A stretch of 64,000 bases of DNA from Oceanobacillus profundus (GTDB lineage: Bacteria > Bacillota > Bacilli > Bacillales > Amphibacillaceae): NCBI RefSeq assembly GCF_003515705.1, contig NZ_QWEH01000001.1:248001-312000 (forward strand), written 5' to 3'. The notes beneath the pieces are model-generated. The model worked only from the letters and a program-made list of their open reading frames with translations, did not search any database and was not told the origin of the DNA. The position numbers and the translations under genes were made by a program. Positions 25,806 through 35,245 of this stretch are shown piece after piece; the stretch's first letter is position 1, and each line of letters opens with the position of its first letter.

Positions 25806-25840
25806 TTGAATTATTATACAAAATGATGCATAATAATTCA
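25806..25840 (+). promoter_or_regulatory. argGH promoter with two ARG boxes (AhrC/ArgR operator)
   Basis: Two ARG-box-like 14-mers, TGAATTATTATACA (25807-25820) and TGCATAATAATTCA (25827-25840), lie 20 bp apart. They overlap a probable promoter: -35 TTGAAT 25806-25811, 17-bp spacer, -10 CATAAT 25829-25834. Binding of the arginine repressor would block RNA polymerase directly. In-frame ATGs at 25823 and 25826 fall inside this operator and are not starts. Confidence 0.78.
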
Positions 25841-25870
25841 TTAATAGCACAAACGAGAGGAGAAACAAAA

Positions 25871-27127
25871 ATGGCAAAGGAAAAAATCGTCTTGGCATAT
25901 TCCGGAGGTCTTGATACTTCCGTTGCAGTGAAATGGTTACAGGATAAATATAATTATGATGTGATTGCGGTGGCGCTCGATGTTGGTGAAGGTAAAGATT
26001 TAGAGTTTGTTAAAAAGAAGGCGCTGGACGTTGGTGCGATCAAATCGTATGTAATTGATGCAAAAGAGCTCTATGCGAATGAATATGTATTACCAGCATT
26101 ACAGGCAAATCTATTATATGAAGGGAAATACCCACTTATTTCTGCACTATCTCGTCCATTAATCGCTAAAATTCTTGTTGACATTGCAGAAGATGAAGGA
26201 GCTGTAGCGGTAGCACATGGATGTACAGGAAAAGGAAATGATCAAGTCCGTTTCGATGTTGCCTTTACGGCTTTAAACCCAAATCTTAAAATTGTTGCAC
26301 CTGTTCGTGAATGGGCAATGTCCAGAGAAGAAGAGATTGAGTATGCTCAGGCACATGGAATTCCGATTCCAATCAATTTAGATAGTCCGTATAGTATTGA
26401 TCAAAACTTATGGGGACGTAGTAATGAATGTGGAATTTTAGAGGATCCATGGCAAGAGGCGCCAAAGGATGCGTTTGATCTAACAGCCGACCCAGTTGAT
26501 GCACCAGATACGCCAGAGGTTATCCAACTTACATTTCAGCAAGGTAAGCCAATAGCATTGAACGGAGAAGAACTTTCACTCGATCAGCTGATTTTAAAAC
26601 TGAATGAAGTTGCTGGAAAGCACGGTGTTGGACGAATTGACCATGTGGAGAATCGTTTAGTTGGTATTAAATCAAGAGAAATTTATGAAGCGCCGGCAGC
26701 AATGACATTAATTGCGGCCCATCAAGAGCTGGAAGCACTAACCTTACCAAGAGAGGTTGCTGAATTCAAGCCGATGATAGAACAAAAGCTGGCACGAACG
26801 GTCTACTATGGTTTGTGGTATTCACCACTAACAGAAGCACTTCAATCATTTGTGGAAAAAACGCAAGAGCATGTATCAGGTACTGTTAAAGTGAAGCTGT
26901 ATAAAGGGCATGCGCAAGTTGTCGGACGTGAATCTGCCAATTCGCTCTATGACTTTGACCTGGCAACCTACAATAAAGCTGACGCATTCGACCATGATGC
27001 AGCACTTGGATTTATTAAGCTATGGGGCTTGCCAACACAGGTGCATGCTTCTGTTAATGGCACAGCGAAGAAAAAGAAGTCGATTGAAAAAGTGAAACTT
27101 GAAGTAAAGGAAGCTGTTAAATCGTGA
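25871..27127 (+). CDS. argG: Argininosuccinate synthase
   Basis: 418-aa enzyme joining citrulline and aspartate with ATP in arginine synthesis. The ATP-pyrophosphatase loop [11 protein letters not shown] is at residues 9-19, with [13 protein letters not shown] and the [16 protein letters not shown] segment typical of ArgG. ATG 25871 has GAGAGGAG upstream; longer in-frame readings run into the ARG boxes. It forms an operon with argH, whose GTG overlaps the argG TGA. Repression by arginine through AhrC is inferred from the upstream operator. Confidence 0.96.
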   Translation: MAKEKIVLAYSGGLDTSVAVKWLQDKYNYDVIAVALDVGEGKDLEFVKKKALDVGAIKSYVIDAKELYANEYVLPALQANLLYEGKYPLISALSRPLIAKILVDIAEDEGAVAVAHGCTGKGNDQVRFDVAFTALNPNLKIVAPVREWAMSREEEIEYAQAHGIPIPINLDSPYSIDQNLWGRSNECGILEDPWQEAPKDAFDLTADPVDAPDTPEVIQLTFQQGKPIALNGEELSLDQLILKLNEVAGKHGVGRIDHVENRLVGIKSREIYEAPAAMTLIAAHQELEALTLPREVAEFKPMIEQKLARTVYYGLWYSPLTEALQSFVEKTQEHVSGTVKVKLYKGHAQVVGRESANSLYDFDLATYNKADAFDHDAALGFIKLWGLPTQVHASVNGTAKKKKSIEKVKLEVKEAVKS

Positions 27128-28512
27128 AATTATGGGGAGGACGTTTTACCAAACCAACGAATCAATTAATGGATGAATATACAGCATCCATCCGATTTGA
27201 TCAAAAACTAGCAGCCTATGATATTGAAGGAAGCCTTGCGCATGTTGAGATGCTCAAGGCTTGTAAGATTATCCCAGCAGGAGATGCTGATAAAATTGCA
27301 GAAGGGTTGCAAATCGTTCTGAAAAAAATTGAATCTGGAGAAGCTGAGCTTACTGAGGAGCATGAGGATATCCATATGAATGTGGAAAAGCTCCTAATTG
27401 AAGAGGTCGGTACAGTAGGTGGAAAGCTGCATACTGGCAGAAGCAGAAATGATCAAGTTACATTAGATATGCGCTTGTACTTGCGCGATGCAATTGGAAC
27501 CATTATTCAGCTGCTTATTGATGTCGAGAGGGCTTTAATTAGCCAGGCAAAAGCCAATTTAGACACCGTTATGCCAGGCTATACTCACTTGCAGCGAGCG
27601 CAGCCCGTCTTATTCGGACATCATATGATGGCATATGTTTTCATGTTTCAGCGTGATGTGGAACGTCTAACCGATAGCTTAAAGCGGGTAAACAAATCCC
27701 CGCTTGGAGCTGGTGCCTTGGCAGGGACAACCTTTCCGATTGACCGGCAATTCGTCGCCGAAAGACTTGGCTTTGATGGTATTTGTGAAAACAGTCTTGA
27801 CGCAGTTAGTGATCGGGATTTCGTCGTCGAATTCTTATCAAACGCTTCGTTAATTGCGATGCATCTTTCTCGTTTATGTGAAGAATTTGTGCAGTGGTCG
27901 AGTGCCGAGTTCAACTTCATCGAGCTGGATGATTCGTTTACAACAGGAAGCAGCATGATGCCACAGAAAAAGAATCCCGATGTCGCAGAGCTTGTTCGTG
28001 GAAAAACAGGGCGTGTGTACGGTCATTTAATGGGCATGCTGACAACGCTTAAAGGCCTTCCATTAGCCTATAACAAAGATATGCAAGAAGATAAAGAGGG
28101 CATGTTCGACACATTTGAAACATTAAAAGGCGCACTCGCACTATTTGCGCCAATGATTGAGACAATGCAGGTGAAGCAGGAAAATATGTATCAAGCCGTG
28201 ACGAACGATTTTTCCAATGCAACAGACCTTGCGGATTATCTTGTTGAAAAAGGAATGCCATTCAGAGAGTCGCATGCGATTGTTGGCCAGGTGGTGCTAA
28301 ATTGCATTCAAAACGGAAAGTATTTACTTGATTTAACACTTGATGAGTTCAAATCGTTCTCAGAGTTAATAGATGTGGATATTTTCGATGTGTTAAGGCC
28401 AGAAACGGTCGTTAATGCACGTGATGTTGCAGGCGGTACGGCTAGAAAACGTGTAGAGGTACAAATTGAGCAGGCACTAGCAGTTATTGAGGAACTGGCA
28501 CTGCAGGAATAG
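27124..28512 (+). CDS. argH: Argininosuccinate lyase
   Basis: 462-aa fumarase/aspartase-superfamily enzyme cleaving argininosuccinate to arginine and fumarate. The superfamily signature [11 protein letters not shown] is intact, as are [10 protein letters not shown] and the catalytic-His segment [14 protein letters not shown] 27124 overlaps the argG stop (GTGA), with GGAAGC upstream. It is last in the operon and is followed by a strong terminator. Confidence 0.96.
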   Translation: MKLWGGRFTKPTNQLMDEYTASIRFDQKLAAYDIEGSLAHVEMLKACKIIPAGDADKIAEGLQIVLKKIESGEAELTEEHEDIHMNVEKLLIEEVGTVGGKLHTGRSRNDQVTLDMRLYLRDAIGTIIQLLIDVERALISQAKANLDTVMPGYTHLQRAQPVLFGHHMMAYVFMFQRDVERLTDSLKRVNKSPLGAGALAGTTFPIDRQFVAERLGFDGICENSLDAVSDRDFVVEFLSNASLIAMHLSRLCEEFVQWSSAEFNFIELDDSFTTGSSMMPQKKNPDVAELVRGKTGRVYGHLMGMLTTLKGLPLAYNKDMQEDKEGMFDTFETLKGALALFAPMIETMQVKQENMYQAVTNDFSNATDLADYLVEKGMPFRESHAIVGQVVLNCIQNGKYLLDLTLDEFKSFSELIDVDIFDVLRPETVVNARDVAGGTARKRVEVQIEQALAVIEELALQE

Positions 28513-28520
28513 TTATCTTA

Positions 28521-28558
28521 GAAAAAGTACTTGAACCATTTGTTCAAGTGCTTTTTCT
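28521..28558. terminator. Terminator of argGH
   Basis: AAAAAGTACTTGAAC (28522-28536) pairs with GTTCAAGTGCTTTTT (28542-28556), one wobble, loop of 5 nt, flanked by A and T runs on both strands. Confidence 0.88.
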
Positions 28559-28619
28559 AGTTGTATAGGAAACTAGAAAATTTGAATGCTGTTGATAACT
28601 TAGATACAGGATGAGCCAC

Positions 28620-28980
28620 GTCCAGCTCCAGCGCCCAACGACTAGCGAGACTTCCCTCACCTCATGACACGATATAGAAGACTTGCCGATTGGCTGTGCC
28701 AGAGGCTTAGTCGCACTTATACCCTGGCGGTGAAAGTCAACATCGACTCTAGGTAAAAGGATGGCCGACTAAAACCAGGCTACGCCTAACATCGGCATAC
28801 CCCTAAAGGGGCATGTTTCCTTTTAGATGAACTTGACTTTTCGCCCATAACGGCGAAAGTCATAGTTCATCTTATACTTTGGAGTGAATCTCCTACGTAG
28901 GAATGTTCGACTCGTCGAACCACCCCAAAGTTCGGGGCGCAGTCCGTACGTCGCTTACCGGGCGCTTGCACTTTTGTTCT
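28620..28980 (+). repeat. About 360-bp non-coding Bacillaceae-type interspersed repeat
   Basis: No gene occurs between argH and the HAD gene. The segment is markedly GC-richer than its flanks. It opens with GTCCAGCTCCAGCGCCC and closes with GGGCGCTTGCACTTTTG, whose inner parts (AGCGCCC / GGGCGCT) are complementary. Inside are a long imperfect hairpin (about 28825-28871; AGATGAACT with AGTTCATCT, and TTTTCGCC with GGCGAAA) and a CCCCTAAAGGGG hairpin. The CTCCAGCGCC and GGCGCTTGC ends recall a family of structured repeats common between genes of Bacillus relatives. From memory these are bcr-like; copy number was not checked. Confidence 0.6.
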
Positions 28981-29061
28981 GTCTGAAAAATATCGATTAG
29001 ATGTGTATAATAAGGGGGAAGAATAAATATAAACTGAACAAATACGTTAGGAGCATACATA

Positions 29062-29928
29062 ATGAAACTTATTGCATCAGATTTAGATGGTACATTATTA
29101 GATGAAGAGGGCGTTGTAAGTGAAGAAAATATAGCGGCAATTCAAAAAGCAGTTGCCCATGGTATTCGATTTGTAGTAGCAACTGGAAGATCATATGATG
29201 CAGCCAATACACCACTAAAGCAAGCTGGGATTACGTGTCCCATTATTAGCTTAAATGGCGCAGTCGCTTATACAGAGGATAAACAATTAATTCGAACAGT
29301 TCCGATGGATAAATCGGTTGCAATGCAGGTTTTGGAAGTTTGTCGAGAAGCTGATATGTACTTGGAATTTTTCACGACCAATGGAATCTATTCGGTAAGC
29401 AAGAAATACTTCTTAGAAGTGCTTGTCGATATTATGAAATCAGCGAATCCCAATGCATCAGAGACAGAAATTCGGGAAAAAGCAGAACTGCGCTTTCAGG
29501 CTGAACCAGTCCAATTCATCGCTGATTACGATGAATTATTTGCTATAGAAAACTTAGAAATCTATAAGATTCTTGCTTTTTCGCTTGATAAAGAAAAGCT
29601 CGCATCTGCACGCGCACAGCTTAGCGGAGTAGCGGGAATGGCAATCACATCTTCTGGTGATATTAACTTGGAATTTAACCATCGAGATGCCCAAAAAGGA
29701 ATTGCCTTAAAGCATTTAGCAGAAAGTATGGGAATTGACATGGTTGATGTGATGGCGATGGGAGATAACTGGAATGACGAAAGTATGCTCCGATCTGCAG
29801 GCCGAGGTGTTGCGATGGGGAATGCATCAGACGAAATTAAAGCACTTTGTTCCTATACAACAAAGGCAAATTATGATCATGGGGTCGCTTTTGCTATTGA
29901 GGAAATGTTGCGGACAATAAATGCCTAA
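29062..29928 (+). CDS. HAD-superfamily Cof-type phosphatase
   Basis: 288-aa haloacid dehalogenase family IIB (Cof) phosphatase. Motif I DLDGTLLD (Asp7 nucleophile, Asp9), motif II ATGRS, a lysine in motif III (DAQKGIALKHLAE) and motif IV MGDNWNDESML are complete. An alpha/beta cap lies between motifs II and III. Such enzymes dephosphorylate sugar phosphates, FMN precursors or similar; the substrate is not predictable. ATG 29062 has TTAGGAG upstream and a TATAAT at 29006-29011 is the likely -10. Confidence 0.88.
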   Translation: MKLIASDLDGTLLDEEGVVSEENIAAIQKAVAHGIRFVVATGRSYDAANTPLKQAGITCPIISLNGAVAYTEDKQLIRTVPMDKSVAMQVLEVCREADMYLEFFTTNGIYSVSKKYFLEVLVDIMKSANPNASETEIREKAELRFQAEPVQFIADYDELFAIENLEIYKILAFSLDKEKLASARAQLSGVAGMAITSSGDINLEFNHRDAQKGIALKHLAESMGIDMVDVMAMGDNWNDESMLRSAGRGVAMGNASDEIKALCSYTTKANYDHGVAFAIEEMLRTINA

Positions 29929-30061
29929 ATTGGTATTGAAAAGGAGGCGGGCCGAATCTAGAGCGAGAATTGGGCCCAGCTTCCTAGTGCTTATAGTGAG
30001 CCCTGTTTTAATTTGGAAATACCTTCACAAGACTTTACACAAATGTGTTTCATAATATGTA

Positions 30062-30538
30062 TTACAGCAATAAATTCATTATAAACTGTTCACCAATAGG
30101 TCCGACTTTTCTCTTGCCTGTATCTTGAAACCCCACCTTTTTATATAATTGCTGGGCAGCTATATTTTTATGGTTAACAGCTAAAACGATTTCATTACAA
30201 TTCGGAAATTCATCGGATACGAATTTCTTGAGTAGATTCATCGCTTGTTTTGCGTAGCCTTTTCCTTGCTGGGAGTGGTTTATTGAAAAGGAGGTTAACA
30301 GCATGGCCTGCTGATTATTTGTATAATCCTTCACTCGCTCAGTTGCATGTAATAAAAAGAAGCCAACCGGTTCAGTACGATAAAGGATAACAATACGAAA
30401 CTGACCTTCTGATACATTTGCGAAATTTATTGGTAATGAAGTAAACTGACTTTGCTCTTTAGGCAGTTCAAAAGAATGCAGTAGATTTACGTGTTCATTT
30501 GAAAGGTGTTTTAGCTCTATGAAATTAGTTATATCCAT
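30062..30538 (-). CDS. GNAT-family N-acetyltransferase
   Basis: 158-aa GNAT. The acetyl-CoA loop HSQQGKGYAKQAMNLL (QxxGKGYA) is clear and is followed by NEIVLAVNHKNIAAQQLYKKVGFQDTG, the standard C-terminal half. ATG at 30538 is chosen because AGGAGA lies 6 nt upstream; an in-frame ATG five codons earlier overlaps that site. Monocistronic, substrate unknown. Confidence 0.85.
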   Translation of the reverse strand: MDITNFIELKHLSNEHVNLLHSFELPKEQSQFTSLPINFANVSEGQFRIVILYRTEPVGFFLLHATERVKDYTNNQQAMLLTSFSINHSQQGKGYAKQAMNLLKKFVSDEFPNCNEIVLAVNHKNIAAQQLYKKVGFQDTGKRKVGPIGEQFIMNLLL

Positions 30539-30642
30539 TTTATTTCTCCTCATATGAATTATTCATCAGATACAAATTGCGTACGTTAAGATTAAACTAC
30601 GAAATGCATTTGTTATATTTATAAGGATAAACAAATCACCCT

Positions 30643-30858
30643 TCACTTTGTATTGCCTTTACGTGCATATCTTTTATCGGCTGCACTTAGTATAAGTAAG
30701 ATAGCAATTCCCAAAATAATTGCTTGTATAATCACAATCCATTTTCCAACTGAGGCTAATAATGAAAGCAAAAATAACAAGATTGGACTAAATAATATTA
30801 AAGAAAGACCAATTACAAATGCCGACTTTTCAGGAAATGATTTGATTTTATCTAACAT
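30643..30858 (-). CDS. Small hypothetical membrane protein
   Basis: 71 aa with two hydrophobic segments (about residues 13-33 and 37-57) and a basic C-terminal tail (DKRYARKGNTK). The start at 30858 (MLDKIKSFPEK) has AAAGGTG upstream. No family recognised. The opposite-strand frame at the same place lacks a ribosome site and is a shadow. Confidence 0.55.
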   Translation of the reverse strand: MLDKIKSFPEKSAFVIGLSLILFSPILLFLLSLLASVGKWIVIIQAIILGIAILLILSAADKRYARKGNTK

Positions 30859-31348
30859 TTTTTCACCTTTTTCATTTGTTTTAGTACAAACCACCAGTTG
30901 AAATATCCTGACCGATTAGCGAAATAATTAATTATATAGATTCAATCGTTTTAGCTGTACTGTCAGCAGTCGATTTTCTATAATATGCTCTGATGCAACG
31001 GTTATTATTGCGGTCATGTGGAATTCCCTAGGGTTGTTTTTACTTTGCCAATATAGAAGATTTGTCTAAAAGGGTTTAAAGATAATTCATTAACAATGAC
31101 ATCCCGCCGTTTTCTTTATGTATATTCTATCATAACCTTTCAGAATACACCTTCCAATTCTAGTGGTGATTAGAAATTTTGTGCACCATATAAGATGGGG
31201 GTATTGTACAAGCGCAAAGGTCTGCTAACAACGAAATTTTACCATTTACTTATGGAGAACTATCTCATCTTTTGCGGCTTCTCAAGAAAGAACTCATAGC
31301 CCATTAATGCTATAATAGAACCACCAATACTAGAAAGGATGGATACAT
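30859..31348 (+). other. Intergenic region; only a promoter for the downstream lactonase seen
   Basis: About 490 bp without a convincing gene. Near its end TGC-TATAAT (31308-31316) is an extended -10 element, placed 33 bp upstream of the lactonase start. No -35 consensus, riboswitch or repeat was recognised in the rest. Confidence 0.5.
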
Positions 31349-32386
31349 ATGGCTCAAAAATATATCGGATTCGCTGGCACATATACGCGTGAAAGCAGTG
31401 AAGGGATTTATCGTTTTGTTCTAGATGCTGAGGCAGGCAAATTAGAAGCTGCGGAGGTAGCGGCAAAGGTCGGCAGTCCGACTTATTTGGCGATTAGTGA
31501 AGATAAACGTCAGCTTTATTCTGTTGCACAACAGGATGGGCTTGGTGGTGTACATGCTTATGAAATCGTATCTGACTCAGGTGAATTGCATTACGTTAAT
31601 GAGAAGCTGGAAGAGGGAGCGCCGCCGTGTCACCTTGATATTCAGAATGGTGTGCTAGTGACTGGGAACTATCATAAAGGAACGGTCGATTTATTCCAAG
31701 CACATCGTCCAAGTGCGCTTGCGCTAAAAGGTACTGTTCAGCATGAAGGGAATGGTCCGCACGAACGCCAGGAAAAACCACATGTCCACTATACAGCACA
31801 AACACCTGATGGAAGGTATGTCATTGTCGCAGATCTTGGGACGGATGAACTTGTGACATACAAAATAGAAGGTCAAGCACTTGTAAAAGTAGCGACACTT
31901 CATGTAGAGTCAGGCAGTGGTCCGCGTCACCTTGCATTTCATCCAGATGGCAAGACAGCATACTTAATGACAGAGCTCAGCTCTGAAGTTATTGTGCTTG
32001 ATTACGATGCAGACCAGGGAAGCTTTACTGAAAAACAAAAAATAAAAGCTATTCCATCAGATTTTAACGAAACAAATGATGCAAGTGCCATTCATATTAC
32101 ATCAGACGGAAAATTTGTTTATACTGGAAATCGTGGTCATAATAGTATCGCTGTATTTCAGGTTGATGAAGAAACAAAAGAGCTCACACTAATTGAAATC
32201 ACATCAACTGGCGGGAATTGGCCACGTGATTTTGTACTTGATCCTAGTGAGTCATTCATCGTTGCATCGAACCAGAAGTCAGGCAACCTTGTATTATTTG
32301 CTCGTGATCAGAAGACAGGTAAGCTGACCCAGCTCGATTCCGTTGTAGATGTCCCGGAAGTAGTATGTGTGAAGTTTTTAGGTTAA
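31349..32386 (+). CDS. pgl: 6-phosphogluconolactonase (lactonase family)
   Basis: 345-aa seven-bladed beta-propeller of the YkgB/Pgl lactonase family (FAGTYTRESSEGIYRF at the N-terminus; HVHYTAQTPDGRYVIVADLGTDELVTYKIE; GPRHLAFHPDGKTAYLMTELSSEVIVL; SNQKSGNLVLFARDQKTGKL at the end). It hydrolyses 6-phosphogluconolactone in the oxidative pentose phosphate pathway; in B. subtilis YkgB has this role. ATG 31349 with AAAGGATGG upstream. Single gene with its own extended -10 promoter and a terminator. Confidence 0.88.
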   Translation: MAQKYIGFAGTYTRESSEGIYRFVLDAEAGKLEAAEVAAKVGSPTYLAISEDKRQLYSVAQQDGLGGVHAYEIVSDSGELHYVNEKLEEGAPPCHLDIQNGVLVTGNYHKGTVDLFQAHRPSALALKGTVQHEGNGPHERQEKPHVHYTAQTPDGRYVIVADLGTDELVTYKIEGQALVKVATLHVESGSGPRHLAFHPDGKTAYLMTELSSEVIVLDYDADQGSFTEKQKIKAIPSDFNETNDASAIHITSDGKFVYTGNRGHNSIAVFQVDEETKELTLIEITSTGGNWPRDFVLDPSESFIVASNQKSGNLVLFARDQKTGKLTQLDSVVDVPEVVCVKFLG

Positions 32387-32396
32387 TAAATACAAC

Positions 32397-32436
32397 AAAA
32401 GGTCAGACACAGCAGAAATGTGACTGACCTTTTTAA
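32397..32436 (+). terminator. Terminator after the lactonase gene
   Basis: AAAAGGTCAG (32397-32406) pairs with CTGACCTTTT (32424-32433), with inner ACAC/GTGA pairing and a T-run. The following 300 bp up to 32742 contain nothing recognisable. Confidence 0.85.
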
Positions 32437-32742
32437 AAATGAAGCTTTATTGGAGGCAAGTAATCGCAGTTTTATTCCTGCATGGAAAGTTATAGACATA
32501 CGAGGACAGGAAATGCTGGTGATTATGGGGCAAGATACATTTAAAAGAAATAAAACAGCACAACGACGAGACTGATACTTACCTTAGCAAGAAATCGCAT
32601 GGTGCACCTCCATCATTCATTATGTATCTATAGGTAAATCATACTAAAGAATAATGAAATACTTGTGAAGCTGCAGTGAAGTTTATGTAAATTTTTAAAA
32701 CGAAAAAAGGAACCAGCTGTATATGCCGATTCCAATTCATGA

Positions 32743-33804
32743 TTAATGACGTTTACTTAACCAAAGGACACCAGATTTCGCAAGGCGTGGCAGGAATCCG
32801 GTAAATGGTAACTGCATCATATTACCGAAGCCATCGGATTTGCCTAGGGATCCGAGCGTGCCTTTCAACTTAATTTCCTTCGGTTTCTTTGGTGCTTTGT
32901 CACGCAAGACAGCTAAGAGAATGTCTGCGATCTGCTCACCTTGCTGACCGGCTAACTGGGCACTTGGAGAGAAATTAGAAGCTGCACAGTCACCTAATAC
33001 ATATACATTCTGCTGTGCTGGAACTTGATAAAAGTCATTAAGAATGATTTTTTCTTGAATATCTTTTTCAAAAGGTAATTCACGTACCAAATAATTTGGT
33101 CTTACACCAGCGGTCCAGATGGTCACGTCGTTTAAGAAACATACGCCATTGTTACAAACCCCATCTTTCTCAACATACTCTACATTTGAATTATGTATGA
33201 CATCCACATCATTTGAAACAAACCATGATTCCACATATTGTTGAATTTTGGAATCGAACGCTTTTAAAACCGTTGAACCGCGATCTAAGATACGGATATT
33301 CAAATCAGGTCTGCTTTCACGGATTTCGGAAGCAACTTCAATCCCACTTAGTCCCGCACCAACGATTGTAACCTTACCATAAGCACCTAAATTCCCAATT
33401 GCAACCCCAGTCTCACGTGCTTTAGCAAACGTTTGAACACTTTTGGTGAACTCTTCGGCACCTGGGATACCATGGTAATTATCTTCACAGCCTAGCCCAA
33501 TCACTAAATAATCATAGGAGATTGCATCTTCTGGATCCTCAAATAAAATCTGCTCATTTTCTGTATCGATTTTTGTGACTTCATTAAAAACGTAGTGAAC
33601 GCGTTTGTCATCTGGAAATTCAACTCGAACATCTTGATCTGCAACTGTTCCTGCTGCAATCGTATAGAATTCTGTTTTTAGTGAGCGAAATGGGTTCCGA
33701 TCAACAACGGTAATCTGCAAATCCTCCGGTAAATACTGATCCAATAAACCAGTGAGGATTTTAATACCACCATATCCGCCGCCTAAAATAACTAACCTTT
33801 TCAC
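32743..33804 (-). CDS. yutJ: NADH dehydrogenase-like FAD-dependent oxidoreductase (YutJ-like)
   Basis: 353-aa pyridine nucleotide-disulphide oxidoreductase fold of the type II NADH dehydrogenase group. FAD-binding GGGYGGI at residues 8-14, NAD-binding VGAGLSGIEVASEI about residue 150, and the C-terminal FAD motif VYVLGDCAAS are present. It lacks the long amphipathic C-terminal membrane anchor of full NDH-2, like B. subtilis YutJ. Cys-x4-Cys (GVCNNGVCFL) is a notable pair. GTG at 33804 has a strong GGGGG upstream. Likely feeds electrons to quinones or another acceptor; the acceptor is not known. Confidence 0.83.
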   Translation of the reverse strand: MKRLVILGGGYGGIKILTGLLDQYLPEDLQITVVDRNPFRSLKTEFYTIAAGTVADQDVRVEFPDDKRVHYVFNEVTKIDTENEQILFEDPEDAISYDYLVIGLGCEDNYHGIPGAEEFTKSVQTFAKARETGVAIGNLGAYGKVTIVGAGLSGIEVASEIRESRPDLNIRILDRGSTVLKAFDSKIQQYVESWFVSNDVDVIHNSNVEYVEKDGVCNNGVCFLNDVTIWTAGVRPNYLVRELPFEKDIQEKIILNDFYQVPAQQNVYVLGDCAASNFSPSAQLAGQQGEQIADILLAVLRDKAPKKPKEIKLKGTLGSLGKSDGFGNMMQLPFTGFLPRLAKSGVLWLSKRH

Positions 33805-33968
33805 TTGAATAACCCCCTAAGTAATGAAACGCTTTCTGCCGGTCCACCTAATAGATTACCAAAGTTAAGGTGAACTGTCATCATCTGAATCGAATGAATA
33901 ATTTTTCGTGTATATATGCTGAAAATACGCTAAAATGGGAGTAAATAGAATAATGGGAGGTAATCGGG

Positions 33969-34448
33969 ATGGAACAGATTCAATATGCAGTTCAAGATGA
34001 ATATGGTCAAGACTATGCTTGGTGCTATGGCTGTGGGCGGCTGAACCAAGAGGGTCTGCGTTTAAGAACAGGTTGGCAAGGCGATCAAACCGTTACGATC
34101 TATACGCCGAAAAAGGAGCATACAGCGATTCCTGGATTTGTGTATGGAGGTTTACTTGCATCACTTGTTGATTGTCACGGGACTGGGTCTGCTTCTTTAG
34201 CAATGCATCGTAAAAATGGATATGAGCCGGGTGATGGTGTGGAACCACCAAGATTTGTGACAGCATCGTTAAATCTAGATTTTCTAAAGCCGACTCCTCA
34301 GGATGTTCCGTTAAAAGCAGTTGGTACAATTGAAGAAGTACACCCGAAGAAATGGAAGATACATACAGAGGTATTTGCTGGTGAAACACTTTGTGTAAAA
34401 GCAGTTGTCGTAGCAGCAGTGATGCCGAAATCATTCACTACAGCTTAA
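33969..34448 (+). CDS. PaaI-type hotdog thioesterase
   Basis: 159-aa hotdog-fold protein. The central helix segment FVYGGLLASLVDCHGTGSA and the strand ASLNLDFLKPTP match PaaI/YiiD-type acyl-CoA thioesterases. An N-terminal CYGCG motif precedes the fold. ATG 33969 has GGGAGGT upstream. A LytTR regulator follows after 21 bp and a CoA-transferase next, so this may be a small acyl-CoA/acetate handling unit. Substrate unknown. Confidence 0.8.
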   Translation: MEQIQYAVQDEYGQDYAWCYGCGRLNQEGLRLRTGWQGDQTVTIYTPKKEHTAIPGFVYGGLLASLVDCHGTGSASLAMHRKNGYEPGDGVEPPRFVTASLNLDFLKPTPQDVPLKAVGTIEEVHPKKWKIHTEVFAGETLCVKAVVVAAVMPKSFTTA

Positions 34449-34469
34449 AAGAAAAATAGGAGGACAACT

Positions 34470-35114
34470 ATGCAGAAGCTAAACATACATTCGCTCCTAG
34501 ACGTTGTCGGAGAGCTTTTCTCCGATGAAATTTCAATTGCAGTTACAACTACGACGGAATATATTTACTATCTTCCGAGTAAACGGATTGATTTAAAGAT
34601 TCAACCAGGTGACCCGATTAAAGAGGGAACGCTTGCACATAAAGCAATTATCTCGGAGCAAAAGGTCTCTAAGTTTATTAACCGAAATGTTTATGGTGTC
34701 CCTTACCATGGAATGGCTGTCCCATTTCATTTTGAAGAAAGACTAGAGGGGTGTGTACTGGCAATCTATCCAGCGTGGACGGAAGGGAAATCGGTTGTTA
34801 CGGTGAAAAACGATGATGGATGGAAGCCGATATCGTTTTCCGATGTGATTTATTTAGAGGCAAAAGACCGGAAAACGCATGTTTTTTCGGATCACTACTC
34901 TGGGATACATTCCAATACTTTGCAGCAATTTGAATATATGCTCCCCGTTGAGTCATTTATTCGCTGTCACAGGTCATACATTGTGAATGTTCATCATATC
35001 AAAGAAATTTTCCCTGACACGCATTCCACATTTTTGCTGGCGATGACCAATGATGTAACGATTCCTGTAAGCCAATCCTATGCAAGCTACTTTCGAAAGT
35101 TGTTAGGATTTTAA
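34470..35114 (+). CDS. LytTR-domain transcriptional regulator
   Basis: 214-aa protein with no receiver domain. Residues about 1-110 form a sensor-like region (SIAVTTTTEYIYYLPSKRIDLKI...), reminiscent of a PAS/GAF-type fold. Residues about 115-214 are a LytTR DNA-binding domain (FSDVIYLEAKDRKTHVFSD, LPVESFIRCHRSYIVNVHHIKEI). ATG 34470 has AGGAGGA upstream. The acetyl-CoA hydrolase/transferase gene immediately downstream is the likely target; LytTR-like half-sites occur in its promoter. Confidence 0.85.
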   Translation: MQKLNIHSLLDVVGELFSDEISIAVTTTTEYIYYLPSKRIDLKIQPGDPIKEGTLAHKAIISEQKVSKFINRNVYGVPYHGMAVPFHFEERLEGCVLAIYPAWTEGKSVVTVKNDDGWKPISFSDVIYLEAKDRKTHVFSDHYSGIHSNTLQQFEYMLPVESFIRCHRSYIVNVHHIKEIFPDTHSTFLLAMTNDVTIPVSQSYASYFRKLLGF

Positions 35115-35187
35115 CAGTTATTGCTGTTTTAACCGCATATTTAAGTACTTTAATCAAAAAATAACTATCTCCCTCTTGTTTTTCCGA

Positions 35188-35220
35188 AACGTTTGATTAT
35201 TACGTTAAAATAAATATAAT
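35188..35220 (+). promoter_or_regulatory. Candidate LytTR sites and promoter of the CoA-transferase gene
   Basis: Two LytTR-like 9-mers, AACGTTTGA (35188-35196) and TACGTTAAA (35201-35209), lie 13 bp apart. They overlap a weak -35 (TTTGAT 35192-35197) that is 17 bp from a perfect TATAAT at 35215-35220. Known LytTR repeats are usually spaced about 21 bp, so this is only suggestive. Confidence 0.4.
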
Positions 35221-35245
35221 CACTGAATAAAAGAGGGATGCTTTT

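Noticed and set aside
25823-25870. N-terminal extension of ArgG from ATG 25823
   Set aside because: The extension lies within the ARG-box operator and promoter. ATG 25871 has the ribosome site and matches the normal ArgG N-terminus.
30653-30901. Plus-strand frame opposite the small membrane protein
   Set aside because: No ribosome site; the minus-strand frame has one and a sensible two-helix membrane protein.
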